Positions 1-7,889 of a DNA stretch of 64,000 nucleotides are shown here, piece by piece. The notes under the pieces are model-generated. The model ran no database searches and was not told the DNA's origin. It saw only the letters and a list, made by a program, of their open reading frames with translations. Position numbers and translations under genes: made by a program. The stretch covers positions 1 through 64,000 of the forward strand of contig JAFTQG010000018.1 of NCBI GenBank assembly GCA_017462915.1, written 5' to 3'. The stretch's first letter is position 1. Every line of letters starts with the position of its first letter. The stretch comes from Prevotella sp. (GTDB lineage Bacteria > Bacteroidota > Bacteroidia > Bacteroidales > Bacteroidaceae).

Positions 1-314
1 CTTTTCCTCCGTTTCGCCTTTCTCTTCGCTGTCTTGCTTCCCGTTCCGTCTCGACATAGCTCGCTATGCCTTCGCCGAAATGGTCGCAATACAACGGAGA
101 TAAAAACAAAACGAAGTGAAATCTAATGACCGATTTGGGTTAAAGGTATGGAAATCAACGGTGTATAAAAGCAAAAGCGAAAGAATTTTGCTTTTCTTTC
201 GCTTTCTTTCGTATTGATATAGATATGTAAACAGTAGAAGCAGACGGACAATATGCTTGGGACGCTTGTTTCAAACACAGCAGTCTCGTTTACATTGTAG
301 ACTGTCCGCCCTCA
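1..314. other. Intergenic, no gene seen
   Basis: No convincing coding frame in this stretch at the window edge. It holds the palindrome CATAGCTCGCTATG at 55-68, which recurs with one change at 2112-2125, and the hairpin at 174-205 listed separately. The part nearest the lyase gene carries GGACA/TGTCC arms (246-250 and 303-307) around a 52-nt loop, too open to be called a terminator. Confidence 0.6.
174..205 (-). terminator. Putative terminator hairpin of the first PL1 gene
   Basis: AAAGCGAAAGA (174-184) and TCTTTCGCTTT (195-205) form a perfect 11-bp stem with a 10-nt loop. On the minus strand it lies about 110 nt past the stop of the frameshifted lyase gene and is followed by a moderately T-rich stretch. 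It reads nearly symmetrically, so it could act in both directions. Confidence 0.5.
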
Positions 315-1923
315 TCAGTCCAGCGGATAATACTCCTTGAAGGAGCTCTCGGCATCGGCGCGCTCCGCCTTTGTGATGGCGTCCACGAGCGAGTTGCAGT
401 ATACCTCGAGGTCTGTGTAGTAGCCTTTCCTGTCGAGCGTGAAGGTCGCGGAGTTGTCCTTGTCTACAGGAAGGCCATGGGCGCGCTCCCACTCGTCGGG
501 TATGCCGTCGCCGTCCGTATCGAATCCGGCAGGACGCGCAGCTGTCCCGAAGGTCTTCTCCGTATATCCGTTGACATCGGCGACAAAGTCTACAAGTCCC
601 CACGTCTGTGTTATCGAACCTTTATATGTCGCCGTGCCCGTCTCCACCTCCTTCATGTAGCGTGCATCCACGTCGTCGCGGTGCAGCGAGGCGCCGCTGT
701 ATGCCAGCACTTTCGTGTATGCCTTGTCGGCAGAGTGTGTGGTGATGTCGCCCGAAGGGCAAGGCCTCTCCATCCTGACAGGCACGCACGGCTCGCCGTT
801 CTCGTTCTTCACGTGCTTCACGGCGTCACCGTAGAAGTTGTTGGTGTCCTTGGAACAGACGATACCGCCTATGCTGTACACGCCGTCGTCATACACCACA
901 CCGTCCCAGTCCTTGCCGGCGGTCTTCACGCCTGCCACGGTCTCCGTGGTGTTGCCGGAGATATAGTAACGGCTTGTCATGCCGAAAAACTCCGGATGCT
1001 TACGTGTGGAATTGCCGGGGACGGAGACCGACATGATGGTGACGCACTCCTCGTTGCCCGTGCCGCGCGGTCCGGCCTTGTAGTAGTTGTTGACGATGTT
1101 CACCTGTCCTCCGCCCGGACCGCCGTAGCACGTCCCCCTGGGCGTTGTACATCAGGCAGTTGCGCAGGTCTACATTCTCCGCCTGCACGGTGTTCTGCCA
1201 CTTATACGCGCTGTATAGCCTGTTGTCCTTATAGCCCTCCCAGCCGTAACGCGCGCCGTTGAAGCGCGGTCCGCGGTTGGAGACGTGGGCGATGAGGTTG
1301 TGATGGAAGCTCGCGAGCTTGCCGCCCCATATACCGCCGAAGCCGTGCGGTCCCTTCGTGTGTCCGGGATTGGTGAGGCTCTCGGCGACGGTACACCACT
1401 GCATGGTGAAGTTGTTGTTGTCGTAGAACGACGCCACCTCGTCTATGCTCCACGAGAAGGAGCAGTGGTCAAGGATTATTCCCGTCTTGCGCGTTGCCGA
1501 AGAGGCGTCGGCATTGTCGTTGACATTGCGCTCCTGACCGCGGCGGAAGCGTATGTAGCGTATGATGTTGTTGGACTCCGGCACGACGGTATAGTATCTC
1601 ACGGTGATTCCCGGACTGGGAGCCGTCTGCCCCATTATGGTCGTGTTGCGTCCTGTCTCGAGGTTACTCTCCAGGGCTATGACGCCGCCGACGTCAAAGA
1701 CGACAATCTTCCTGTCGTCGCCCAGCACTGCCTCGCGCAGCGAACCAGGACCGCTGTCATTGAGATTGGTGACGTGCACGACCCTGCCGCCACGTCCTCC
1801 TGTGACATAACGGCCATGGCCTTCCGCCCCGGGGAACGCCGGAGCGGATTCAAACTGTGCCGCCGCCACTGCTGGCAGGACGGTAAGAAACATCGAGAAG
1901 AACTTCTGTCGTATAGTATTCAT
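315..1923 (-). pseudogene. Pectate lyase, PL1 family, frameshifted
   Basis: Secreted pectate lyase homologue split by one frameshift. The upstream part (1923 down to about 1140) encodes a signal peptide ending AAAQ, the PAFPGAEGHG start typical of the family, DHCSFSWSIDE and the NRGPRF arginine segment. The downstream part (from about 1130 to 315) encodes NIVNNYYKAG and a calcium-site-like DTDGDGIPDEWE tail. The break is at a C run, 1134-1138: five Cs here, four at the matching point of the intact paralogue at 7890-9488. Removing one C would restore a product of about 535 residues, against 532 in the paralogue. It could be real decay, a slippage-prone switch or a sequencing error. No SusC/SusD genes are near. 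Confidence 0.85.
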
Positions 1924-2319
1924 ATCGTTATTGTTGGTTAGGTCATGTCAGTTTGCAGAATACGACGTCATCGCCATGAGCATCGAGATACCTTTATTTA
2001 TAGAAGTAAGTCAACAAAATTAAACGATATCCTATGTAATAAAGTAAAAGTCAAAATCTTGTATGTATAGAGTTTGTTCTTTTTGGCTGTTTCCGCCTTG
2101 TCCCTCAGTCACATAGCCCGCTATGCTCCTTCTTTCAATCCTGGTATTTATTTTTAGTTGATTATCAGTGTTATACGCTCTAAACGGTAGAAAAGTGACC
2201 GTATGGATTCTGTTTATTAATAGAAAAGGTGAGATTTAACGTTTTTAACCTTCTGTCACACCAAAATTACAGAAAATGTGGGTGATGTAGGGTGGTTAGC
2301 TGTCACTCCATATTGCATT
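1924..2319. other. AT-rich intergenic region with island left boundary
   Basis: No gene recognised. GC drops abruptly after about 1950. A 20-bp motif, AAGTAAGTCAACAAAATTAA, at 2004-2023 has its exact reverse complement at 7758-7777 and may mark the left end of an inserted segment. The palindrome CATAGCCCGCTATG at 2112-2125 matches one at 55-68. Nothing else can be assigned. Confidence 0.5.
2004..2023 (+). repeat. 20-bp inverted repeat, left copy (possible element end)
   Basis: AAGTAAGTCAACAAAATTAA here is the exact reverse complement of 7758-7777. The pair brackets the AT-rich island with the Abi_2 gene, the candidate RNA and the CsgG operon. I see no matching target-site duplication outside the repeats and no transposase inside, so an element end is an inference. 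A related 15-bp core recurs at 18378-18392. Confidence 0.5.
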
Positions 2320-3219
2320 TTATTGCCACAGAGGTTCGTTTTCCCAACCAGAAGGAAAACCAAGGGCAGCCTTATCTATTTCTGGAAACGTAGCAAAAAG
2401 TCTGTTCATCTTGTCAAGCATGTCATTGTTGGGAGAGATGATGTCAAGGAAATACTTGATGATGCACATGTTATAATAGATTCTTCGCTTGTCCGCAGGA
2501 ATAGTAATCCAAGGACGAGTCATGCCTCTCATATCATTTGGAATAATCTTGTTGACTTTGTTCCAAACACGAGCGTGATGACAACAAGCGTTGCGAGTAA
2601 GCGTAAGCACAGAAAGCCAAGACTCAAACACTGGAGCATGAAGGCAGAAACGTTTGGCTATCTGTTTTTTCAGACCTTTGTCTTTTAGATTCCTATAGTA
2701 CATATTCACACTACCCATTGGGAGAAGTTCGCCAAGAATCCATGCAGGTGGGTAAAGTTCGGTGTAACTTCTTTTGAAATGTTCTATAAAGTCCTCCGTG
2801 GAACGCTCATATTCCTTCGATAACATTGCCATACTATTGCTGAAGATGGAGAGGTCACGAAAATGTATAGAATTGGTAAGCCAATATATGTCACCAGTCC
2901 GTTCTGCCGTCATATTCATCACGGCTTCTCTCACAGCAATCTCTATCTTCTCTATCTCATTAAAGAGGAGTAAGCGCAACTTCTTGTCAAAGCGATAAAG
3001 CATCATCACTTTGTTAAATGTGGCACCTGCCTTATACAGATGAAGGGTCTTTGGAGTTTTCAATAAGGGATGCATATACGCAGACAATCGATAATAGCCA
3101 ATGCTCTCCAAATACAATTGAGCCTTTTGCCTATCATTAATTATCAACCCACGACTTTCCAATAAGATTACAAGTTCTCGTGAGGTCTTGTAACCTTTTC
3201 CGAAATTTCTCTTTGCCAT
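2320..3219 (-). CDS. Abi_2 (AbiD/AbiF-like) HEPN protein
   Basis: 299-residue protein of the Abi_2 family (PF07751), a group first linked to abortive phage infection in lactococci. Family marks are visible: the N-terminal segment with YLESIGYYRLSAYMHPL, the central segment with PPAWILGELLPMGSV, and near residue 210 RNACCHHARVWNKV, which fits the HEPN nuclease motif R-x4-H. HEPN proteins of this kind are usually RNases, so a role in phage defence or a toxin-antitoxin pair is likely but not shown. The start ATG at 3219 sits 7 nt past the T tract of an intrinsic terminator, so expression seems to need read-through of the short upstream RNA. The gene is AT-rich relative to the lyases around it. 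Confidence 0.88.
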   Translation of the reverse strand: MAKRNFGKGYKTSRELVILLESRGLIINDRQKAQLYLESIGYYRLSAYMHPLLKTPKTLHLYKAGATFNKVMMLYRFDKKLRLLLFNEIEKIEIAVREAVMNMTAERTGDIYWLTNSIHFRDLSIFSNSMAMLSKEYERSTEDFIEHFKRSYTELYPPAWILGELLPMGSVNMYYRNLKDKGLKKQIAKRFCLHAPVFESWLSVLTLTRNACCHHARVWNKVNKIIPNDMRGMTRPWITIPADKRRIYYNMCIIKYFLDIISPNNDMLDKMNRLFATFPEIDKAALGFPSGWENEPLWQ

Positions 3220-3228
3220 AGCCTATAA

Positions 3229-3279
3229 ACAAAAAAGCCCAGCCTATTTAAGCATTGTAAAGAGGCTCGGCTGGAACTA
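3229..3279 (-). ncRNA. Short RNA ending in a terminator, upstream of Abi_2
   Basis: From the promoter at 3286-3316, transcription on the minus strand would start near 3279 and meet an intrinsic terminator: AGCCGAGCCT pairs with AGGCTGGGCT (plus-strand positions 3263-3272 and 3236-3245; 9 of 10 pairs, 17-nt loop), followed by TTTTTT. That leaves an RNA of about 50 nt directly before the abi gene. Known families place a structured RNA (the abiF motif) or an RNA antitoxin (type III systems) upstream of such genes. Whether this is one of those needs a covariance search. Confidence 0.55.
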
Positions 3280-3285
3280 ACACTG

Positions 3286-3316
3286 CAAAGATACGAATAA
3301 TCATTGATAATACAAA
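3286..3316 (-). promoter_or_regulatory. Bacteroidota-type promoter of the short RNA/Abi_2 unit
   Basis: On the minus strand TTTG (plus positions 3313-3316), 19 nt, then TATCTTTG (3286-3293). This fits the Bacteroides primary sigma factor consensus TTTG-N19..21-TAnnTTTG exactly. Confidence 0.75.
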
Positions 3317-3440
3317 CTTTTTGGCAAGAAAAATCATGCCAAAGTGGAATTTTTGGACATATTTATATTTAATAATGTTAAAATGGGGCTTAAAATCATA
3401 CTTTACCAGTCAAACAAAGCGGTTTCCAAGATAAAAGTAT

Positions 3441-3448
3441 TATCTTTG
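3441..3448 (+). promoter_or_regulatory. -7 box TATCTTTG
   Basis: Matches TAnnTTTG. No clear TTTG box lies 19-21 nt upstream, so only the -7 element is supported. It would start a transcript near 3452, at the 5' end of the candidate structured RNA. Confidence 0.5.
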
Positions 3449-3451
3449 TAA

Positions 3452-3782
3452 TGTCTATACCATACCGGAAGCCCCGATGGGCAGAGGTTGGGCAGACATA
3501 TACATAGTAAAAGGCGTATCTGACGCTTTGGTTTTGACGATTCGTGAACTTCGCAAACTCATTTGTCAGTCAAGAACAAAGCAACAAGGAACGTCTCATG
3601 GGTGTATTGTATACAGCCCTTATTGGCTTCGGTTGCATTTCGCATTCGTTGCCAAGAAAGGGTATTTATATACTTACACATACGTGGGGCTTTCGGCGTT
3701 GCTCGTTTCGGACTGACAGGGCAATGCGAAGGCCTACGAATCGTGGAACGAGTGACAGACTGGCTCCACGCTTTTTTATTTT
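3452..3782 (+). ncRNA. Candidate structured RNA, about 330 nt, own terminator
   Basis: No reading frame here looks protein-like, but nested pairings do. ATGTCT/AGACAT (3451-3456, 3494-3499) encloses GCCC-CGAT-GGGC (3471-3482). GCGT/ACGC forms a small hairpin (3514-3526). Three long-range helices nest in order: ACGATTCGT/ACGAATCGT (3537-3545, 3736-3744), CTTCGCA/TGCGAAG (3549-3555, 3725-3731) and TGTCAGTC/GACTGACA (3564-3571, 3711-3718). Inside them is a further hairpin (3602-3679). It ends with CGTGGA/TCCACG (3742-3747, 3765-3770) and CTTTTTTATTTT. The outer helix overlaps the terminator stem by three bases, which would allow switching. I see no separate promoter before 3851, so this could also be the regulated leader of the CsgG operon. 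Confidence 0.6.
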
Positions 3783-3850
3783 GTATATTCGCCAATAAAA
3801 AAAATAACCCTGCTGTGGTAGCCAGGCAGACATCTTAAAAATAATACAAG

Positions 3851-4393
3851 ATGAAAAGATTTTTATTCGTTACCGCAGCATTGCTCGCAATGTCGGTATC
3901 ATTCTGTTTCGGTCAGTCCAAAGAGGACATTAAGGCAAGTATCGACCGTTGTGCAAAATTGGAGAAACTTTGCTCTAAGCAGCCAAAGCAAACTGGAGTT
4001 GTAGATGTTGACACCTATGTACAGGGTGTTTACAACGCAGCCATCAGTTCCGCTGCGTCATCAGCTCTACTCCAAGACCTTTATTATCGTCAGATTGGCG
4101 AGACGAAGGATGGTGTTACAGACGTAACCATCAAGAAGCCTACCGTAGAGGAACTTGTCGCATTAGGCACAACTCTAACTGCAGAAGGTGTTTCTATCGC
4201 TGAGGCGGGGAAAGGTGCAGAAGCTGCAACCAAGGCATCTTCTACTAACAAAAATCCAATGAAAGCAGCTAAGATAGCATCAGCTCTCGCCTTTACAAAA
4301 GATGCTTACCCTGTCTTGCTTGAAGAATCAAAGGCGAAGGTCGCAGCCATCAAGCAGATGATTGAAACTGCAAAAACTGCAAAGAATCTGTAA
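3851..4393 (+). CDS. Unknown exported protein, first gene of CsgG operon
   Basis: 180 residues, not recognised. A signal peptide (MKRFLFVTAALLAMSVSFCFG, cleavage near residue 21) is followed by a helical, Ala/Lys-rich domain with no transmembrane segment, so it is probably periplasmic. Its stop overlaps the next start by one base (TAATG), which implies translational coupling to the CsgG-like gene. The leader is the structured RNA region just upstream. Function is unknown; the neighbours suggest a part in an envelope-associated complex. Confidence 0.75.
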   Translation: MKRFLFVTAALLAMSVSFCFGQSKEDIKASIDRCAKLEKLCSKQPKQTGVVDVDTYVQGVYNAAISSAASSALLQDLYYRQIGETKDGVTDVTIKKPTVEELVALGTTLTAEGVSIAEAGKGAEAATKASSTNKNPMKAAKIASALAFTKDAYPVLLEESKAKVAAIKQMIETAKTAKNL

Positions 4394-5226
4394 TGGGAAA
4401 TTATCGTATTTTATATGCGGTCATACTTGCGTGTATCCTTTGTGGATATACGCAAGTTTCTTTAGCAGCCGATGACCGCCCTGTCGTAGGCGTAACTCAG
4501 TTTACCTGCGATGAAGAGAGTCCGTACACAGGACTTGTAACAGAGAAAGTTGTGGAAATGCTGACTAACACTCACCGCTTTGTTGTAGTTGACAGAACAA
4601 GTCGCGATAAAGTAGTTGATGAACTTGAACTACAGAAGAGCGAGGCTTTTCTCGACAGCCATAATCTTGCAGAACAAGGTGCGGCTGTTGCTGCCGAGCA
4701 GTTGGTAACAGGACATATTGTTAAGATACCAGTTTATCGCATGAAGAACAGTGACGGAAGCACACGTGGTTATAAAGCAAGTGTAGCATTTCAGTTGAAA
4801 GTTGTTGACGTAGAGACAGGCGTAAGCAATGAGGCACAGAGTTTTGATGGAAAATGCAGTAAGGAAATGCTGTCGCCAGAGAGTGCTGTTACAGCAGCCA
4901 TGCAAAGCCTGCAATCCGACATATATGAATATTTCCGTATCAATTTCCCCGTCAAGGGAAAAGTCTTGAAGACGATAGATAAAAGCACGATACTTCTCAA
5001 CGTTGGCAAGGAAGCTGGAATCAATGTCGGTGATACGTTTACGATAGAATCAGTAGAGATGCTTGATGGCAAACCTTATCCGTCTGAACTTGGAAAGGCC
5101 AAGGTGACAAAACTCTCTGGAGAGTCATTCGCCGAATGCAGCGTGTCACGCAAAGTCATTACCGCTATTGAAAATAGTAAAGCTTCTCACAATTTAGTTC
5201 GTTGTAACTTAATTATCAAAAAATGA
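4393..5226 (+). CDS. CsgG-like exported protein
   Basis: 277 residues. A signal peptide ending SLAA is followed by a CsgG/FlgT-like N-terminal fold: VVGVTQF, then ML-TNTHRFVVVDRTSRDKVVDEL, and VAAEQLVTGHIVKIPV, in the order seen in CsgG relatives. CsgG itself forms the curlin secretion pore, but this protein has no lipobox cysteine and no obvious pore-forming hairpins. The C-terminal part (about 185-277) looks like a small beta domain (GKVLKTIDKSTILLNVGKEAGINVGDTF), as in flagellar FlgT-type proteins. It overlaps the genes on both sides by 1 and 4 bases. A curli system is not implied; an envelope accessory role is the safer reading. Confidence 0.75.
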   Translation: MGNYRILYAVILACILCGYTQVSLAADDRPVVGVTQFTCDEESPYTGLVTEKVVEMLTNTHRFVVVDRTSRDKVVDELELQKSEAFLDSHNLAEQGAAVAAEQLVTGHIVKIPVYRMKNSDGSTRGYKASVAFQLKVVDVETGVSNEAQSFDGKCSKEMLSPESAVTAAMQSLQSDIYEYFRINFPVKGKVLKTIDKSTILLNVGKEAGINVGDTFTIESVEMLDGKPYPSELGKAKVTKLSGESFAECSVSRKVITAIENSKASHNLVRCNLIIKK

Positions 5227-6116
5227 GTATGAAAAAAATTGCAACAATACTATTGGGGCTGTGTGCGTTCTGCTGCACATGGGCACAAAGCATAGAGTCT
5301 CAAGTTACTCCTTTACCTACGGCACGACCAAAGATTATGGTCATACCATATACAACGCAAGGTGAAGACATACGTACCGTTTTGGAGAATGACGTGAATA
5401 AGCGTATTGCCTTGACCAAGATAAAGGAAGCATTCGACAAAAGGGGGTATACTACAGTTGATTTTTTTGCCAAGGTAAAAGCCTTGTCAAAAGCAACCGC
5501 ATTAGGCAATACCCAACAACAGGATGTCAAGACTATGATTATACAACAGTCTGGTGCAGATGTTTATGTCGAAGCGGAAATAAGCCTGTTGGAATCTCCT
5601 TCTGGCAATGCCATGAAAGCAATCCTGTCTGGTTATGAAACCTCTACTGCAAATTCGCTTGCCAATGCAGTTTGCGAAAGTGGTAAGTTTTATACCGATG
5701 ACTATGGTAAACTGACATCAAGAGCTGTCGAGGCAGGGATGGACAAATTTTTGAACACCATGCAGGAGAAACTGATGGACATAGCTGAAAACGGACAATC
5801 CATAGCGGTAACAGTCGGCATTGACGAGGCATCATCTCGCTCTATGTCGCAAGAGGTTGGCGCAGACGGTCTTGCTTTGTCTGATGCCTTGGAAATGTGG
5901 GTGGAAGAAAATGCCTATAAAGGCAATTACCATATCCAGGGAACAACCGACAAGCAGATGCTCTTCGACGATATTCGCATACCGCTAAAAGACGAGAACG
6001 GAAGAACGTATAATATCAATAAGTTTGGATTGAAGTTGTTGACATTTTTCAGGAATCTTGGAATCAAGATTGAGAGAACTACAAGCAACAATATGCTAAT
6101 TGTAACCATTAAATAA
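5223..6116 (+). CDS. DUF6175-like exported protein
   Basis: 297 residues. A signal peptide (MKKIATILLGLCAFCCTWAQ) is followed by a domain starting RPKIMVIPYTTQGEDIRTVLENDVNKRIALTKIKEAFDKRGY. I recognise the family as DUF6175, a Bacteroidota family of unknown function that travels with CsgG-like genes. ATGA overlap with the previous gene shows tight coupling. The segment QQSGADVYVEAEI resembles the sensing part of CsgG/LpoB-type folds, so it may be a distant relative of its neighbour. The ATG two codons downstream (MKK) is an equally good start. Confidence 0.7.
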   Translation: MSMKKIATILLGLCAFCCTWAQSIESQVTPLPTARPKIMVIPYTTQGEDIRTVLENDVNKRIALTKIKEAFDKRGYTTVDFFAKVKALSKATALGNTQQQDVKTMIIQQSGADVYVEAEISLLESPSGNAMKAILSGYETSTANSLANAVCESGKFYTDDYGKLTSRAVEAGMDKFLNTMQEKLMDIAENGQSIAVTVGIDEASSRSMSQEVGADGLALSDALEMWVEENAYKGNYHIQGTTDKQMLFDDIRIPLKDENGRTYNINKFGLKLLTFFRNLGIKIERTTSNNMLIVTIK

Positions 6117-6130
6117 CGAGAGGGTGTATT

Positions 6131-7042
6131 ATGAGAAAAGTCTTGCTTACATTGACAATCTTGTTGACTTCTTATGCAACTATTTTCGCACAAGGAATAG
6201 AAATAGCCTTTGCGCTTCCTGTTGGTAATTGCCAATTAAGTGATAATACGGCAAAGATGCTGAGGAGCAAGTTCTTGCCAGCCATGACTGAAAGTGGAGT
6301 TGAAACAGCCGAAGTAAGTACCATTGCCATAAAGCCAGAGATTAGTTTCGTTAACAAACAAGTTGTTGAAGGCGGTATGAGGAATATACATACAAGCGAC
6401 ATACAATTCAATTTTGTCTGTACCAATCTTGCTACAAGTACAACTTTTGCAAGTTGTGTCGTTACAGTACGTGGAGAAGGATTCTCTGATGATGACGCAA
6501 TAAAAAATGCCATTTCTAAATTGTCCGCCCAAGACAAACGTCTAACAGACTTTGTGAAAAAGGCAAAAGACAAAATCATAGATTACTATCAGCATAATCT
6601 TAATTCAGTTATATCACGTGCTCGCACTTTCGCCAATATTCAACAATATGGTGAAGGACTGGCTCTGTTGTTTTCTTGTCCAGCGACAATCTCTGGTTAC
6701 ACAAAAGTCAATAACGAGATAACTACAATTTATCGTCAATACCAAACGCAGGAATGTAAGAATGTCATTCAGAAAGCTCGGGCAGAATTCTCTAATGGTA
6801 ATTTTGATGCAGCAGTCGAATATCTGCAACAAATAGATATGACAAGCTCTTGTGCTACTGAAGCCAAACAACTATGCATGCAAATCAAGCAAACTAAAGA
6901 TGCAGAAGCTCGGCGGGCAGTTGAACTCATCGAAAGACAATCACAACGTGAGGCGGATCTTGAAAAAACTAGAATAAAAGCGGCACGTGATGTGGCTGTT
7001 GCTTATTGTAAAAGAAGAAGTGATGTGTATTTTATTTGGTAA
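6131..7042 (+). CDS. Unknown exported protein, last gene of CsgG operon
   Basis: 303 residues. Signal peptide MRKVLLTLTILLTSYATIFAQ, a beta-rich N-terminal half (IEIAFALPVGNCQLSDNTAKML, again like the LpoB/CsgG-type domain), then a helical region with EFSNGNFDAAVEYLQQID resembling a TPR unit, and a charged coiled-coil stretch (ERQSQREADLEKTRIKAARDVA) at the C terminus. The protein stops abruptly after YCKRRSDVYFIW, so the true C terminus may be truncated or frameshifted. It lies 14 nt after the DUF6175-like gene on the same strand. Function unknown. Confidence 0.7.
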   Translation: MRKVLLTLTILLTSYATIFAQGIEIAFALPVGNCQLSDNTAKMLRSKFLPAMTESGVETAEVSTIAIKPEISFVNKQVVEGGMRNIHTSDIQFNFVCTNLATSTTFASCVVTVRGEGFSDDDAIKNAISKLSAQDKRLTDFVKKAKDKIIDYYQHNLNSVISRARTFANIQQYGEGLALLFSCPATISGYTKVNNEITTIYRQYQTQECKNVIQKARAEFSNGNFDAAVEYLQQIDMTSSCATEAKQLCMQIKQTKDAEARRAVELIERQSQREADLEKTRIKAARDVAVAYCKRRSDVYFIW

Positions 7043-7101
7043 CATCATTGGTGTATTCGATTAGATGTGAGAAGCCTATATGATTTCTCACATCTAATCA
7101 T

Positions 7102-7610
7102 TCACCGTTTTACCCCTGTGCTCTTTCTTTGTTTTTCCATCCGAGTAGCTTGTCGCAGACATCGTTTAATCCATTCTATCTCGTCTTCGTCCTTCTCACG
7201 TCCCCAGTCCTTGGTATCGCTGCCTCCTTGGCTTTCAGCGAAGTTCGTTGCTTCGTTTACGTAACCGACATATAAGTACATGGCACAATAGATGATTTTG
7301 TCACCATGAGTGATAAAGTCCATAGTAAAGCAATCATCAAAGAGACTACTGTCATGATTACTCGTCATACGTGGATAGATGTCTGCTATCTCAGCCAACG
7401 CCTTCATACCAGCCTACGCCCAAATCTTATTGATCATCTGTTGCTGGTATGAAACAGCTGTTTTTTCAAAATCAGCTTCAAATCAGTCCTCCATTGTAAG
7501 CACTCGTAATCCCTTGTCAACAGCATTCACGCTATGACAAAATGAAAAGCTCCGCAAATTCTCCACGGTAGAAATACGCTGCAAAAATATGTGGAAAATC
7601 GGGAACTGCC
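7102..7610 (-). pseudogene. Decayed gene, possibly mobile-element associated
   Basis: An open stretch of 101 codons (7102-7407) continues upstream in the same frame through two stops, a TAG and a TGA. Across them protein-like sequence carries on: SVNAVDKGLRVLTMED, stop, FEADFEKTAVSYQQQMINKIWA, stop, AGMKALAEIADIYPRM, then the open part with HGDKIIYCAMYLYVGYVNEA and a charged tail. The tail reminds me of Bacteroides mobilisation or plasmid proteins, but I cannot name the family with confidence. The upstream limit is not resolved. The presence of such a remnant fits an acquired island. Confidence 0.5.
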
Positions 7611-7757
7611 AAAAAGCAATCAGAAAGTGTTAAAAATCAAAGAGTGTTGAATATCAAGACTTTATGTTTGGTTATTCATAGTAAGTTATGGTTAGTTATA
7701 AGGCTCTAAATACAAAAACGGAAACATCTCAAAAATAACTGCACTTTATACTATACA

Positions 7758-7777
7758 TTAATTTTGTTGACTTACTT
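7758..7777 (-). repeat. 20-bp inverted repeat, right copy
   Basis: TTAATTTTGTTGACTTACTT is the exact reverse complement of 2004-2023. The flanking 22 bp (7750-7771) also match 18371-18392 with one mismatch and in the same orientation, so the motif has at least three copies in the window and may be an insertion-element end. Confidence 0.5.
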
Positions 7778-7782
7778 ACATA

Positions 7783-7827
7783 TATCGGGAAGCCACTCCC
7801 GAGGTCTGAGAGAATGACTTCCCGATA
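7783..7827 (-). terminator. Hairpin downstream of the second PL1 gene
   Basis: TATCGGGAAG (7783-7792) and CTTCCCGATA (7818-7827) form a perfect 10-bp stem, about 60 nt past the stop of the minus-strand lyase. There is no clear T tract, so it may protect the 3' end instead of terminating. Confidence 0.4.
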
Positions 7828-7889
7828 CATGTATTATATCAGTCGCTTTGTATGATGCAAGCAACCATTTGCTTCTTGAAAACTGTAAT

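Larger units (their letters stand above)
7611..7889. other. AT-rich spacer with island right boundary
   Basis: No gene seen. It contains the right copy of the 20-bp inverted repeat (7758-7777) and the hairpin at 7783-7827. GC rises sharply at about 7880, where the intact lyase gene begins. Confidence 0.5.

Noticed and set aside
3477-3838. Several small ORFs between 3.48 and 3.84 kb
   Set aside because: Frames overlap on both strands with no protein-like pattern; nested helices explain the sequence better.
4393-5226. CsgG-like gene as part of a curli system
   Set aside because: No lipobox, no curlin, no CsgE/F homologues; only the fold is shared.
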